Assembly (NCBI GenBank): GCA_947579665.1
Contig: OX388349.1
Span: 42,417,854 to 42,481,853 of the forward strand
Direction of reading: 5' to 3'
From: Sympetrum striolatum
Lineage: Eukaryota; Arthropoda; Insecta; Odonata; Libellulidae
DNA: 64,000 nt
In this document: positions 35,171 through 46,700 of the stretch, in pieces
Numbering within the stretch: position 1 is the first letter of the stretch
How the letters are laid out: every line of letters starts with the position of its first letter
Translations under genes and position numbers: made by a program
Notes under the pieces: model-generated
What the model saw: the letters and a program-made list of their open reading frames with translations, nothing else
The model's database searches: none
What the model was told of the DNA's origin: nothing

Positions 35171-36679
35171 TGGACGCTGATGAATTTTATGACGCAGACA
35201 AATCAGAGTCATCACATATAAGCATAAAATAGGTTCGGTGCAGTCTGTTCCCTGAAATAACACTGCAAAGATCCTTGCGGAGATATGAGCTTATTATTTT
35301 GGCTCTAGAAGCATATCTTTCATTCTAGATTAGTTTCGACGATTACCCACTGTAAACTGGGACCTGACACAAAAAGAACACGGGGAATATTTTATATCTC
35401 CGGTTTTTTTTTACAGCCAATTTTATTTGTTTCTTCATGTCGGTTTTCTAATTAGATAACACGCTAATATTGTAAAGATATCACATTCTAATCTTAGAAA
35501 ATAAAAAATACTAGAGAACCAAAGAAAAGAATAATCATCCTATTTTAGTAAGCATTATTTACTGAGTTATCATTATTCATTATTTAGATTAAATTAAAAT
35601 GGAGAGAGATACGTAACAAATTACATAACAGGTTTTCCTTAAGTAAACACCCGCAAAATATTTTGTGATAGTATCCCCTGATGAACCATCTTCAGTATTA
35701 AAGAATTTGCTCTCATGAGATTAGAACTGGGATATGGAAGTAAAAAAAATGTGAGTGATTGCAAAATAAATTCTGTAGTCAGTAAAAAAGCTATCTAGAT
35801 TTTCAAGTCTGCAGGCAATGGATTTGTCGACTTCGTGATTTTTCCTACTCATCCGTGTATCTGAAAAAATTCCCTCTAGCTCAATTCTTTCGAATAAATG
35901 ATCTGAGACATTTATTGATGACAATGTTCAACCACAATTTAAATTTCATGGCCAAACACGATCTGTTTTACTGTAGAAAGATAGAAATAGGATTTTAATA
36001 ACTAAAATTCGCTTTAAAAAAATATAATGTCCTGTTGGCGATACTTTCAGCTATTATTTAAATATTTCGATGAAATTGTGTATCAATCCTAGCTCTGACA
36101 ACAGCTCAGCAATTGCATGATTGCATTCTGACGCATATATACTAAAACTGGATACAATCCACGCTAACAATCCATGTTAACTCATGTTAACCACTTTCCA
36201 GCAGATCTAGATATAAATATTTAGAATTGCTCTCGTAGAGTAGAGCTTCATTTCTATTCCTCTATGGCCAACGTAAGCTATAACAAATACTGATCACCAT
36301 CATTTTTCCAAGCAGTAGCAGAAACGCGGCTTTTATAGAAACGTCTCTAAGATTAAATGCCAATCTTTCCTTTTTTAATTGTTACACTATCACTACAAGT
36401 AGATACACCATCTGGTGGCAGAGCGTAAACATTACATATTATATACAAAAATACAGTCTTGTATAGTGAAGTATTAAGTAAATAGTCTATTTATGCCAAG
36501 GTATTATAAAACCTATTAGGCATTTGCCCAAGAAGAGAGGGAAAATACATTAAATATGTTTTATAACTGTAACCCTAGTATGACTTAGAAGAAATTGGTA
36601 AATCTTAAAGAAAATCCTTCACGAATTACTTAAAATTAACTGCAGAAAAAATGTTGACTTTTAAAGGAGATGTGTGAGT
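35171..36679. other. AT-rich spacer
   Basis: CTGATGA occurs at 35678 without any helix II partner. No element was assigned. Confidence 0.4.
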
Positions 36680-36777
36680 TCAAAAATGTATGATGGAAGT
36701 TGAATAATTAATTTGAAATTGAGTCTTAGAAATTTAGTAAAGTAATAGCTTCTAAGTACTTCGGAAAAGAAAGTCTG
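36680..36777. repeat. Diverged direct repeat, copy A
   Basis: AATAATTAATTTGAAATTGAGTC and the following about 70 bp align at roughly 75% with 37690-37780 in the same orientation. Shared words include TTAG.AATTT.GTAAAG and CTTCTAAG.ACTT. Confidence 0.5.
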
Positions 36778-37010
36778 AAATACCTTCGGGAAGCCTACCT
36801 CTGATAGAAGTCAAGATATATTCATAATCCAACCCTTCAAAATATTATAACACCCCATGAACAATAATATTTCTACTAGAATCACATAAAGTCAGCCAAC
36901 GGTATGATAATTCATTCAAAAGTTATTTCAATTTACTTAACTTTGCCATGAAAGTACGAGGGAAAAAAATTGCTAAACTGCACCCTAAGGAAGAGAGTTT
37001 CATTGATCTA
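36778..37010. other. AT-rich spacer
   Basis: Nothing recognised. Confidence 0.35.
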
Positions 37011-37490
37011 TATTTTATAAAGGAAGGAAAGTTTCGTTAGACTCTTCCTTCGTTGCATGACGCATTTCGAGTTCACTCGCAGTACAACGAAGAGCTCGCC
37101 GGAAGTTCGGCAAGGCATGAGGTCATTCCGAGGACATGCGGGCTCTCCTCTTCCGCGAAATTAACTGAAAAACAGCTTCGCATTAACGCGGCGGCAGAAA
37201 GTGCGTCGTGGAGCGAGTCATGCGGTACAAAAAGTTTCGATGTTTAAGAGTCCCGAGAAGATAAGGAGTACCACGCGAGGACTGAAGGTAACGCGGTGAC
37301 CAAGAAAGGGAGAGATAAAAACTTGAAGGGAGGAGAGGTTACAAACTTCCTGTTTATCCCTCAAAAGAAATGGTGCCTTCTTTTGTTTACGAATATTCAA
37401 GGCGGTGAATCACACCTGATTCATTCGAGGCCCCAGGAACAATCGTCTTCTCCTACACTTGGCGAATACTTTCAGTAACGATAATACGTA
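37011..37490. other. GC-richer non-coding block 13
   Basis: Sits between the two diverged repeats at 36680 and 37690. Frames are 60-64 codons on opposite strands and none is recognisable. Confidence 0.4.
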
Positions 37491-37689
37491 GCGATTTCTA
37501 ACTCATAAAAAATATTATAATCGCAAAAGCTTCGGCAGCATTACATTTTGATAGAATATGCCTGTGAATCTATTACAACCTACTAGAAACAAGGAATGAG
37601 GTGGCTTTTAAAATGATCTTTCTCACAAATTTCTAACACGTAACACCAGAAAGTGTATTGATTTTTGGGTAAGATACAAGGATAGAAAA

Positions 37690-37780
37690 ATGTATTACAA
37701 CATAAAATAATTGATTTGAAAGGTATGCTTAGCAATTTGGTAAAGCCATATCTTCTAAGCACTTAGCAAAAGAGAACAGG
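37690..37780. repeat. Diverged direct repeat, copy B
   Basis: Partner of 36680-36777, about 1 kb downstream. The spacing resembles the pair at 368/1362, but the two repeat families are unrelated in sequence. Confidence 0.5.
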
Positions 37781-38320
37781 ATGATGGACAGGATCTGAGT
37801 ATTAAAAATACACAATACAATAGCCTGCATTAATTATTTACTTGAATTCAATGGGTTATGTGATCTGCATTTTATTTCCACATTAAATATAATTTAAAAT
37901 TTTTGTTATTATATTTACATTTTGATTTTTTGTAAAGTTAAATTCATTCAGTCTTTTACGGGCACACAAAAATGAATGATTTGTTTCGTTCAATTAGCAG
38001 GAACACTAATTAATTGGCCAAACAATAATAATCAAAATTAATGGGTAGTATTTATTCTCGTGTTTTATATGTAATAAAAACTATAAACTTTTAAAAACAA
38101 GAAAAGAATATTGGAAAAATAGATAAGACTAAAATAGGACTTAAATGGTGAGATCACTTTTATACTCGTACTGTTTTTCAGGCTGAATATCAAGGTATAC
38201 AATATACTTTCCTTTTTAATTGATGATTTCAAATAGTTCTAATTTTGAATTTTAATACAACATTCAACTTCTATTGGGCAGTACTTTTAGGCTAGTTCTA
38301 AAAAAAATTCTTACCTTACA
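37781..38320. other. AT-rich spacer
   Basis: Nothing recognised. Confidence 0.4.
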
Positions 38321-38750
38321 CGAGAAACCCTTACTTTAATGCTGAACCTTAGTTCCGGCGGATCCCGCATCGTTTCAGCGACCTTCCCATTCTCCTCAGG
38401 AATCTAGGTTCCTCTTCATTAATTAACCATTTTACTTTGGTCTTAATGACCTCCCTTCACGGATACAATCAGACTCACTTCCCCGAGTCACTAAATTTGA
38501 ATTTTTATCATAAAGAAATTCTATCGGATTTTATAGGCCCATTTTCCTTCCCTCTCTTTGCATTTACCAACCGCTCGTTTTATAAGCTTTTAGCAAAGAA
38601 TTCCTGGGCTGCTCGAATGTTCCTTCCTTCTTTAATTGAACTTACCATCTCATTCTCCCTTGAGATTCACTTAGCCGTATTCAAGACTGCATCAAAAAGT
38701 TTCTCCCATCAATTCACCTCTCATATCTACCGGCCACAAATCTGAGTAAA
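38321..38750. other. GC-richer non-coding block 14
   Basis: Contains a 102-codon + frame (38437-38745). It has no recognisable domain and lacks the LWN motif of LINE C-termini, so I do not call it a gene. Confidence 0.4.
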
Positions 38751-39560
38751 TGAAAACTACTAAATTAAATGAATTACCAATAACATTAAGAATATTTCAT
38801 TTGATAATTCAAATATAATTACAAAGGAATCTTGAAGTTTTTTTTTAATAAATAAGAGGCATTCAATAAAAAGTGAGAAGAGTTGACACAATTAGTGTCA
38901 ACTGAGACAATGTCAATTAAATTTATCATAAATTCTTTGCTACTAATTCGATAATTTGGCGCATGTAAGTTGGCTGTCTTCTTTTATAAAGGGATTCTTT
39001 CTATTAGTGATCAAAGTAGAACGAGTATTCAATCCCATATGAGACTATGATGTTTTAAAAATTTTAAATATTCATAAGGGATACTTGAGGATTCCATAAT
39101 TGATTCTGCGCATTTATTATTGTATTAGATTTGTCATCTTATTTTGAGCAAAAGTTATTAAGATTGGAATGAAGCAGAAAATACGGATTCCATATACGGC
39201 CTTTTCAAAACATTTCCGACCCTAATTTCAATTCAACATAACCTGATTGAAGTTTTGGAGGTCGAGAACTTTTATGTATTCGTCTTATTTATAACGGAAC
39301 TTAAAATAAAGGAAAATATTTTGGGAAAAAAATTAGACTTTTATGAGAAATTCAACCGATGTATTTTAAACTTCTATTTTGACTTGTATTATAATATCCT
39401 TGTCAAAAAACCTATGAAGAAACAAAGCACTTTGCTCAGCTGACAAAAATAAATTCGAATTAGAAAAAACAGCTCACGAGGAAAAATACGAAATCTTATC
39501 GCCAAAGCGCAAAATGTTGATAAAAATGCTGCCTTGAAAACCGACATGATTTCCTCAGGC
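38751..39560. other. AT-rich spacer
   Basis: Nothing recognised. Confidence 0.4.
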
Positions 39561-40140
39561 ATCTGAGTCATAACTCCATATCTATCTCTGTATTACTCAC
39601 ACATCCAAGGCGGAGACTTGGCTTGCAGTTTTACCATTGGTAATCCGTTTCGGCCACTTCCTATGCTACTTACAAATACTTAGCTGAATCGCCTTCGGTT
39701 AACGCTTCGCAGCTACTACAGTCTCCCGTAAAATGTTTCCCCACTCTCAATCTCGCGATTTAAAACTCTACCTCTCTCTGCGAATCTTCAATTTTACTCC
39801 CTCCTTTCACTATAAACCCGCAAAAAATCCTGACTTGGTGGAATATAAATTAGCCCGACGTTAAGTGAATACTTCCATCCAAGCTTTTACATAGGCTCAA
39901 TGAGATAAGAGTCAGGTGGGAAAGATGAAAGAGTTAGGTAGCAAGGATGGAAGGGGTCGAGGAAAGAAGGGGAAGAGATAAAGCGATAGGTAAAAAGTGG
40001 TATGAGATAATTTAAGCAGAAAAAATCGATTTCGCGCATACGGGAAATTCTCACCTTTAATAATGCACACCACTTCTTTAGGTGAAAGAACGGACAATTA
40101 TCTTTATACGGCAGAACTTTAGTTTTATTATTTGCTGGCG
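39561..40140. other. GC-richer non-coding block 15
   Basis: Purine-rich + strand at 39905-40000 (GGAAGGGG, GAAGGGGAAGAG). No coding evidence. Confidence 0.4.
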
Positions 40141-42400
40141 TGTTTTAAGGATACAGTGATTTTTCTTGTCCCGCCATTAAGGAATGGGCGATTTGTGATG
40201 TTTATTAGCACATTTCTTGAGTTTAGCTTTAGACGTACAGATTGGATGTAGATAAGAGATCTATCTCGGATGTTCTCTGATAAACTTACATCAGTAAATT
40301 TTCAGCGTACAGAAGCATTGCTTATATGATAGGCATACGTCTTAAATAACGAGTTTTATGTAGTAAGGGAAAACCAGGATTGTCTGAAGATAAACAAAGG
40401 GCCAAGACTTAATGCATCTTCCATACAGTAATTGCTCGATGAATCGAGAACCGCAGACGACCACTAAGCTTTCAAGGAAAGTTTAATATGGTATTTGCAA
40501 AAATTAACATACTCATTTGTAATGTGTAAAATAAATACCATGAAGATCAAGAGGCTTAGGGAAGAGACAAGAAAAGGGGAATCCGAAAATAAGAAAAAGC
40601 AAAACAAGAAGGAGAAAGGAAATAATTAGTAAAATAAGTAGTTTTAAAGAAATAATGGGGATTTCAAATCAACTCGAAGAAATCTTGTCAACAATTTTGA
40701 AGTTTAAAATGGAGGTTTTATTGAAGACAAGAAAAAAATTAAATGAAAAATCTCAAAGGCAATAGGTACTACAAAAATTCAGGTGCGCAAACACCTTCGG
40801 TTGAAATTTTGATTTGAGAAGGGAAGCCCAGGTTAAGTAGCTCAAAGGTTTTGTTAGTTCATTTATAACAAGACTGCCCTTTTATTCGACTATCAACGGA
40901 AACGAACTGAACCGAAAATTACTGAAACGATCGCATAGCTCTTAAGGTAATAAGCTAAATTTTTTCTTAGGTAGCTTGAAGGTTCTGAAACTAATCACCT
41001 AAAAGAAACCGCAAAACCATCTCGGAATGGATTGCCTTTGGGAAATTATAATTGTAATTATTCCAGCCATTCCGGTTCAGGTACTGCCTTGACTTGAAAT
41101 CTTCCAAGAAAAAATAATTTGAAACTTCTAAGGAGCATGTCTGAGGCCACTCTTTCCTCTACGGATGGAGATTTTACATGCAGGCTAGCAGAACACTATC
41201 TCTAAATTTCTCTTTGGAGAGCTATTATTTCAGATTATACTCTTTGTAATCCTTGGATCTCTTCGGTCAGCATCTAAGTCTTGCGTAACAACTTCCTCAT
41301 GGTAGCCCTCTTCTAAATCAAGAGTTTACATTTCTAGAATCGAAATCTTCATATCTGTTACGGATGGTTCTCGCAAGCTTACTCCCAGAACAGGGAAATT
41401 TCTTCTCCTTTACCAAGAAGTATGAGAGGAATTCCCAAGAGTGGTTGCAGTAATAAGGAAGAGCTTTCTATTTACGACTCAGCGGTGAGCACATCAAAAT
41501 CTTTCTAAATATTAGATGCAGTAGCAATGGTTCATTCCGAGGAACAGGATTTTATAGCAAATCAGTGTTCCATTAAGGATTGGCAAATAGCATTGGAATT
41601 TTTATCTCGATGTGCTTGTTATCTTATAATAAAATTGAACAGTAAAGATAAAAATCTTCGGAAATACTAATTTGCAGGGAGAAAAAGTGTACTTCTTACT
41701 TTCTTAGAATAGGCCTGCAAATATTATGAATTGACTCATATGCATTTCAGAATGAATTGTCTCGAATATAAATTTTCTGGAACCATGATATCCTGCATTC
41801 ATATTGTAAAAACACTTGTTAAAAATTCATCAGCAGTGTCTACAAACATAATTCCACTAATACTAACTTGGTGGTTCTTTGCCATTAATGAAATAGCCTA
41901 ATAAATTTATTATAATCTGTGAATTTGGGTATACATCTAGCCAAGATATATAAATTGTGCTAAAAAAGATTTTTAAGTCTTCCAATTCCAGGATAAATGT
42001 GTCCTGTTGAGTTAACTAAAAGAGAAATGCTCAAATTCTGTTCCACCATTTAATTGAAGGAAGCGTCATTTAACAACTCCCGTGAAAATATACATATCTT
42101 TTTTTGCTTTCAGTAAGTAAATGTCCACTCAATATGGTTAAATTCAAAGTCAATTCTGCCAGACTTTCTGCGTACAGTAATAGTAAATATGTTCGTTAAG
42201 AGAGCAGACTGTTTCATCGAGAAATGATTGTAATATTCATGTAAAGGATCTTATAGAATATAATGACTAAGCTAGTCTTTCGTTGATCATATTCATCTAA
42301 TCTGAAGCATCGTGTACAGAGTAACAAGAGAATGTGTTTAGAATTCTATATGAATCACCAAAAAGATATGCTTACAATCCAGACCATACATTTTAACGAG
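40141..42400. other. Mixed to AT-rich spacer
   Basis: Long stretch without frames of 60 codons or more and without recognisable repeats. Confidence 0.45.
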
Positions 42401-42413
42401 CTAAATTTTTGAT
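42401..42413. repeat. Target-site duplication, left
   Basis: CTAAATTTTTGAT, repeated exactly at 42536-42548. It brackets the hairpin insertion at 42414-42535. Confidence 0.85.
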
Positions 42414-42535
42414 AAGAAAGACTTGGTTCTTTCCCGGCGAATATGATGAATAAATTCCTCTCGGGTTCCCAGCCGGGTTAAGTTGGTGTATTCCACAAGT
42501 TGGTGGAATACACCAACTTAACCCGGCTGGGAACC
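42414..42535. mobile_element. 122-bp insertion ending in a perfect 34-bp hairpin
   Basis: The right part is a perfect inverted repeat: arm 42463-42496 (starts GGGTTCCCAGCCGGGTTAAG), loop AAGTTG (42497-42502), arm 42503-42536. There is no mismatch in 34 bp. A smaller stem GAAAG/CTTTC sits near the left end. The 13-bp direct repeat outside is the size expected for LINE-type target-primed insertion and too long for hAT (8 bp), mariner (TA) or piggyBac (TTAA). No ORF, poly-A tail or RNA polymerase III boxes are evident. The family is unknown to me. Confidence 0.8.
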
Positions 42536-42548
42536 CTAAATTTTTGAT
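42536..42548. repeat. Target-site duplication, right
   Basis: Exact copy of CTAAATTTTTGAT at 42401-42413. Its first base is shared with the end of the hairpin arm. Confidence 0.85.
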
Positions 42549-42760
42549 CATTTATTTAACATTTTTATCGTTGAATTTTTTAGGTTCAGTCATTACGAAA
42601 ACAGTCGTGGTGGAAAAATATATCTGCAGATTTTATTACGCGTATTGTATGAGTTTCGGGAAGTTTTTAATCACTAATTCTCCGAGCTTCACCCATAATC
42701 CTTCATCAGGTCCACTGAAAGAATGGATTGGGGAAACTTCTTGAGTTGTAAGTCATCTAC
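42549..42760. other. AT-rich spacer
   Basis: A 66-codon frame at 42544-42744 has no recognisable similarity. Confidence 0.35.
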
Positions 42761-43560
42761 TTAGACTTAAAACTTCGATTCCTCGTTCGACGTTACCCAA
42801 TAATCACGTCCCCGAGGTAACATTTATTGCTGAATCACAACGCCATTATTTTATTGGGCGCAGAGGAGCCTATTACATTTTTTACGATCCGCGCCATAAT
42901 TTAATTATTGGTCCCAGGGAAGACTCGGCTAGATTAGGTCCCGCTGTATATGGCCACACGTCAATGAATCTTATAACACGTCCTCTAACACGCAGACGTG
43001 ATTCAATTTGTAGTCAAAGGCGCAATCCCACCCTCATATAATACCAGGCGTTACATCTCTAGAGAGACAGCTTATATTACAACGTGTGGAGTAATGAGGG
43101 AATTAATCATGCGCGCAAAAAACACGTCTCGGTTTAGAGGGAGATTGATCATTCTCTAGGAGGAGCGAAAAAAATTACGGACGCGCGCCGCGTTAACAGG
43201 GTTCATTTCTTTCGAATCGCGACCGGTCATTTGCGATAATTTTTGCGGGGTAATAAAAGCCGCTGCCGAAGACACTCATCTTATGTTGATCGCATTAATC
43301 GTTTAGACTAGCTTTCACAAAGCATTTCGGCCCCCAAAAAGGGTTAGGGCTATAAGTTGTCCGATACAGTTAGGAGTCGAATTTATACTAATTCTAATGG
43401 CGTTGGGCATAACGAGATGGAAATAAATTAGCTAATGCAGAATTGGAGATGATTCATTTTCGCCAACTAATCTTCCAAGGAGTAGTAAGCATTTCCTATC
43501 GGGAAAGAAATGTATTCATAAAGGTTAGGAAGATAAAAACGCCATTATTTATCACCCATA
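42761..43560. promoter_or_regulatory. GC-richer block 16, possible regulatory element
   Basis: Dense in short words of the type bound by homeodomain, Cdx/Abd-B-like and CCAAT factors: CCAATAATCACG, ACATTTATTGC, ATTATTTTATTGGG, CATAATTTAATTATTGG and GTAATAAAAGCCGC. CpG-rich cores such as GACGCGCGCCGCG (43180-43192) are embedded. No frame of 60 codons or more occurs. Regulatory function is inferred from word content only. Confidence 0.3.
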
Positions 43561-44244
43561 TCATATCATAATGTTTCGCGGTTTTGATAAGTAATAAGAA
43601 AATATTAAGGTTTTCAATACTCAAAAAGAGAAACGCACTCTTACAATAGCCATTAATACAAAATATTTACAACCAGGCATCTTTAAACTTAAAGTTGATC
43701 TCTCCACATTATTCGAACTTCTATGCTAAATATCCACATTTTCTCCACTTTTTCTTCTTGATAGAGACATAACTGTATTTTAAACATTAGCCGTTTGAGA
43801 TATAACGGGCCCAGGTTATTTATGTAAATTTTCTCAAGAGAAAACATGAAAAAAATTCATCTCTTAGCAAATTACAGGTTTTCAAAAATGCAAAAGTAAA
43901 CATCTGACGTTCACCGCCGGCGAACTATGAAATAACATCCTTACACAAAAAAATGAAATAGGTTCCGCGAAAGGATATTCAAATCGACCAAATTTCTCAT
44001 AATGTTATAAAATCTCCTGAGTATAAGATCAAATATATGATCGCCGAATCCCTTTCAATGGACGAGAATGACCAAACGGTATTTGCGGTAGTTTCAAGGA
44101 ACATTTGTGACGCGATTAATAGATAACTGAATAGCCAGCAGTTGTTATGATATAGATGTGATATTACCACATTCTTTCCATATTATCTACGACTACGCTG
44201 GAAAATTGTTAAGATTCTTGTCTCAAGTAATGCTTAGTTGAGTT
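43561..44244. other. Mixed spacer
   Basis: Nothing recognised. Confidence 0.35.
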
Positions 44245-44470
44245 TAGTTAGACCCTTTATTGGCGAGATTAGGCCTAAGTGGGCCTCTCTTCCACCTAAC
44301 GGCGTAATATTTGCAAATATAAATTAAAACGAAAAGACTGATAAGAAAAAAAAGAAAGTTGACAAAGAAAAAGCCCACTTTGCCAGAAAACACCCACAGA
44401 GAAGGGAGGTAAAAAAACGACGAAAACCCAGCCAAAAGTAACAATGAAGTATTGACACTTATAAAATTTA
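44245..44470 (-). mobile_element. LINE 3' end, truncated copy
   Basis: On the minus strand, GTTAGGTGGAAGAGAGGCC, then a stem AGGCC/GGCCT (44282-44286 with 44271-44275), then AATCTCGCCAATAAAG and an AACTAAACTCAACTAAGC tail. It is homologous to 61892-62110 and 62958-63170; all share a GAAAACACCCAC segment and the 3' hairpin. It is truncated at its 5' side, so no ORF remains. Confidence 0.8.
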
Positions 44471-44700
44471 GTTAATTACACACATAAACTAATAAATTTA
44501 CAGAAAATAAAAATTTTATTAACTACAAGGCAAAAAATAACTTTTACTAAAGCTAAGTGCGAAAGAAAATTAAAAAAACACAGACATCATAATGGCATAT
44601 CCTACTTATTAACATTCATTAAAAAATAAAAAATAATGGTCAGCCAGCGGCGTTCGACGAGTGTTTGGTGTTATTGAGATGCGTATTTTTTCAAATTTAC
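44471..44700. other. AT-rich sequence, perhaps more LINE 3' UTR
   Basis: A-rich on the + strand like the 3' UTRs at 62160 and 63180, but too diverged for a secure alignment. Confidence 0.35.
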
Positions 44701-45300
44701 CTCAGCAGGAAGAGTATGTAAGGAAAGATAAGGGCAGAGAGGAGATCTTCCACAGCTTAGGAAAAACTGAGAAATGATTTTCATCCGGATTTAAGAGCGT
44801 GACCATCAAAGTAAAGCAGCCAAGTCCGTTGAGATGCTGTCGGGAGGGTGGGAATGGCGGAAGGCGATTCAAAGGCATGCTTCGAGTCGCGTGGCTTCGG
44901 AACTGGCGCCCGCCACAACAGCTGTTCATCGCCCCTCCCAACGAAAGCCTCCGCAAGACATTGCCACGGCATACCCCTCACAACGCGCGGCCAAATTTTC
45001 GCCGGAGGGACCCGAGAGAGCTGTCCTTCCCTTAACTCAGCGTCGATGAAATATGTCTTATCTTCCTTTCTTTTTCTCTCTCGATCTACTTTGCTCCTCT
45101 TCCAGCCTCACTTTCTCCGGTGCCTTCTTCATTTATTTTCCTCTCGCGTTATCTTAACTCCCCACCGTGGTCTCCGAGACTTTTTCAGCTACTTAGTTTT
45201 TCTTATCACCATTTCTGTAGCTCTCCGCTCCTCGAAGGTATTCTGTCTCTTTCCATCCCTGGCCTAACTTTTTTGCGTTGCGGATGGACACGTATTGCTT
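44701..45300. other. GC-richer non-coding block 17
   Basis: Strong CpG content at 44830-45050. Five overlapping frames (66-139 codons) run in both directions through 44702-45267. None shows a recognisable domain. Confidence 0.4.
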
Positions 45301-45980
45301 TTTTCGAATGTGTTCCAATGCGAATTGAGGACTATTATACTTTTAATGCTAAGAATATGCAATGCATTAGTATAATACGAATAAACTTAAATTTTAATAA
45401 TGACGACCAAGGAATTTCCAGAAAGAAATGAACATAGCGAAACATATCCATTGATGTTTGGCGTAATCTCTCCCTAATTTAATAAAATGAAGACACAAAA
45501 TTTGAGAATTTCACACAATGAAGGACCCACTTGTGACCGGTATAGAGATGAGACATTGTCAGGCCTAACCTTTCCTGATTTTTAGAATTCATATCTAAAT
45601 CGGTTGCAATTGTGTCTTTTATTTTGTGGAATTTTCAAATTTGGTGTCTTAATTTTATTGAATCCAGAAAGAAATTTCTAAATTTTCATTTTTTCAATTA
45701 GAAGAAGAAATTAAGAATTATAATTTCAAAACTCAATTTAGAAGGGTTATACTAGTAATTGAGGGTACAAAAGGTAACATTGAATTCTAGCAACTGCAAT
45801 ATAAACAATCGTAACATAAACACCAGTATCATCAAAGTTTTCTGAAATAGCTTTTTATTTGCACGCACATCGGTGATTAAGGATGTTATATCATAGAATG
45901 TTGTTTTATTATATATATTATATAATTCTTTATAAAATTCCATACAATGGCTACACAACAACAATTACAATTTTTATGGT
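45301..45980. other. AT-rich sequence
   Basis: The last few hundred bases may be the 3' UTR of the LINE ending at 46046. No reverse-transcriptase frame was found. Confidence 0.35.
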
Positions 45981-46046
45981 TAAATGGAAGATAGGACTAA
46001 AAAGTCCTAAATTCGCCTAATAAAGACTTTTGTATGTATGTATACA
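45981..46046 (+). mobile_element. LINE 3' end, + orientation
   Basis: TTAAATGGAAGATAGGACT, a stem AGGACT/AGTCCT (45993-45998 with 46003-46008, loop AAAA), AATTCGCCTAATAAAGAC and a TGTATGTATGTATA tail. It is the same architecture and clearly related sequence to the minus-strand ends at 44245, 61892 and 62958. Confidence 0.8.
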
Positions 46047-46120
46047 ATACCCTTTGAAAAATGAGCATGTTTGTGTGATAAAAATACATAAAATTAATCA
46101 TTGATAAACAATTATAAATC

Positions 46121-46659
46121 TTGCCACGAATAAATTAATTTCAATCTGCCTCGCATTAAGTTTCCAGTTCCTCTCTTTTCCTATTTTAAGGAACTCTTCT
46201 TCTACACGGAAGTTTTCCACAAATAGATTCCAATAATCCTTTAGATATACCCTGCGGGAAGAACTATAACCCAGCGGCAAGATATTTATATATATAGCAA
46301 AACCATTCCCTACGTTGAAATTTACTTCCCAAGAAAGGGAAATGGCGAGCCTGCCTAGACAGAAAGAAAAATCTCTCCAGTAACTCTTTTCCCCAGTGAG
46401 AGAATTCCTGTTAACTCTACCGCTCTACCTAAGAGCCAGACTCAGTCAGTCATCGCATTCCGTGCGAGGTCGATAAGAGCGAATGTTAAAAGCTTTCGAA
46501 AATTCCAAGAGTTCTCATGCCATCCGATTCTTGTACCTCCCACTCAAAGTACACCCCCAGGTGATCGGAAAAGTGCGGTCAATGAATAGAGTCACCTGAA
46601 GGAGAAAACTTGGTTAGAGTAATAAATGGAAGTCACTTTTATAGATTATTCTTTGGATT
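46121..46659. other. GC-richer non-coding block 18
   Basis: No frame beyond 60 codons. Ordinary mixed composition with CpG patches near 46440-46490. Confidence 0.35.
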
Positions 46660-46700
46660 CCACAGCAAAGTATTGACCTCTGGAGGTTTCATCAGGGGCA
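46660..46700 (-). ncRNA. Degenerate hammerhead motif
   Basis: On the minus strand CTGATGA is exact (46695-46689), followed by a perfect 5-bp helix II ACCTC/GAGGT (46687-46676). The following GAAAC has decayed to CAATAC. Cleavage is not expected. It resembles Penelope-type hammerheads and may mark a relic of such an element. Confidence 0.45.

Noticed and set aside
35678..35720. CTGATGA without helix II
   Set aside because: No pairing partner and no GAAA in range; chance match to the hammerhead core.
38437..38745. 102-codon frame that might be a LINE C-terminus
   Set aside because: It lacks LWN.LP and any alignable flank; the resemblance was only in scattered Phe/Leu/Lys.
42696..42712. CTGATGA on the minus strand next to the hairpin insertion
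   Set aside because: No helix II or GAAA follows; not a hammerhead.
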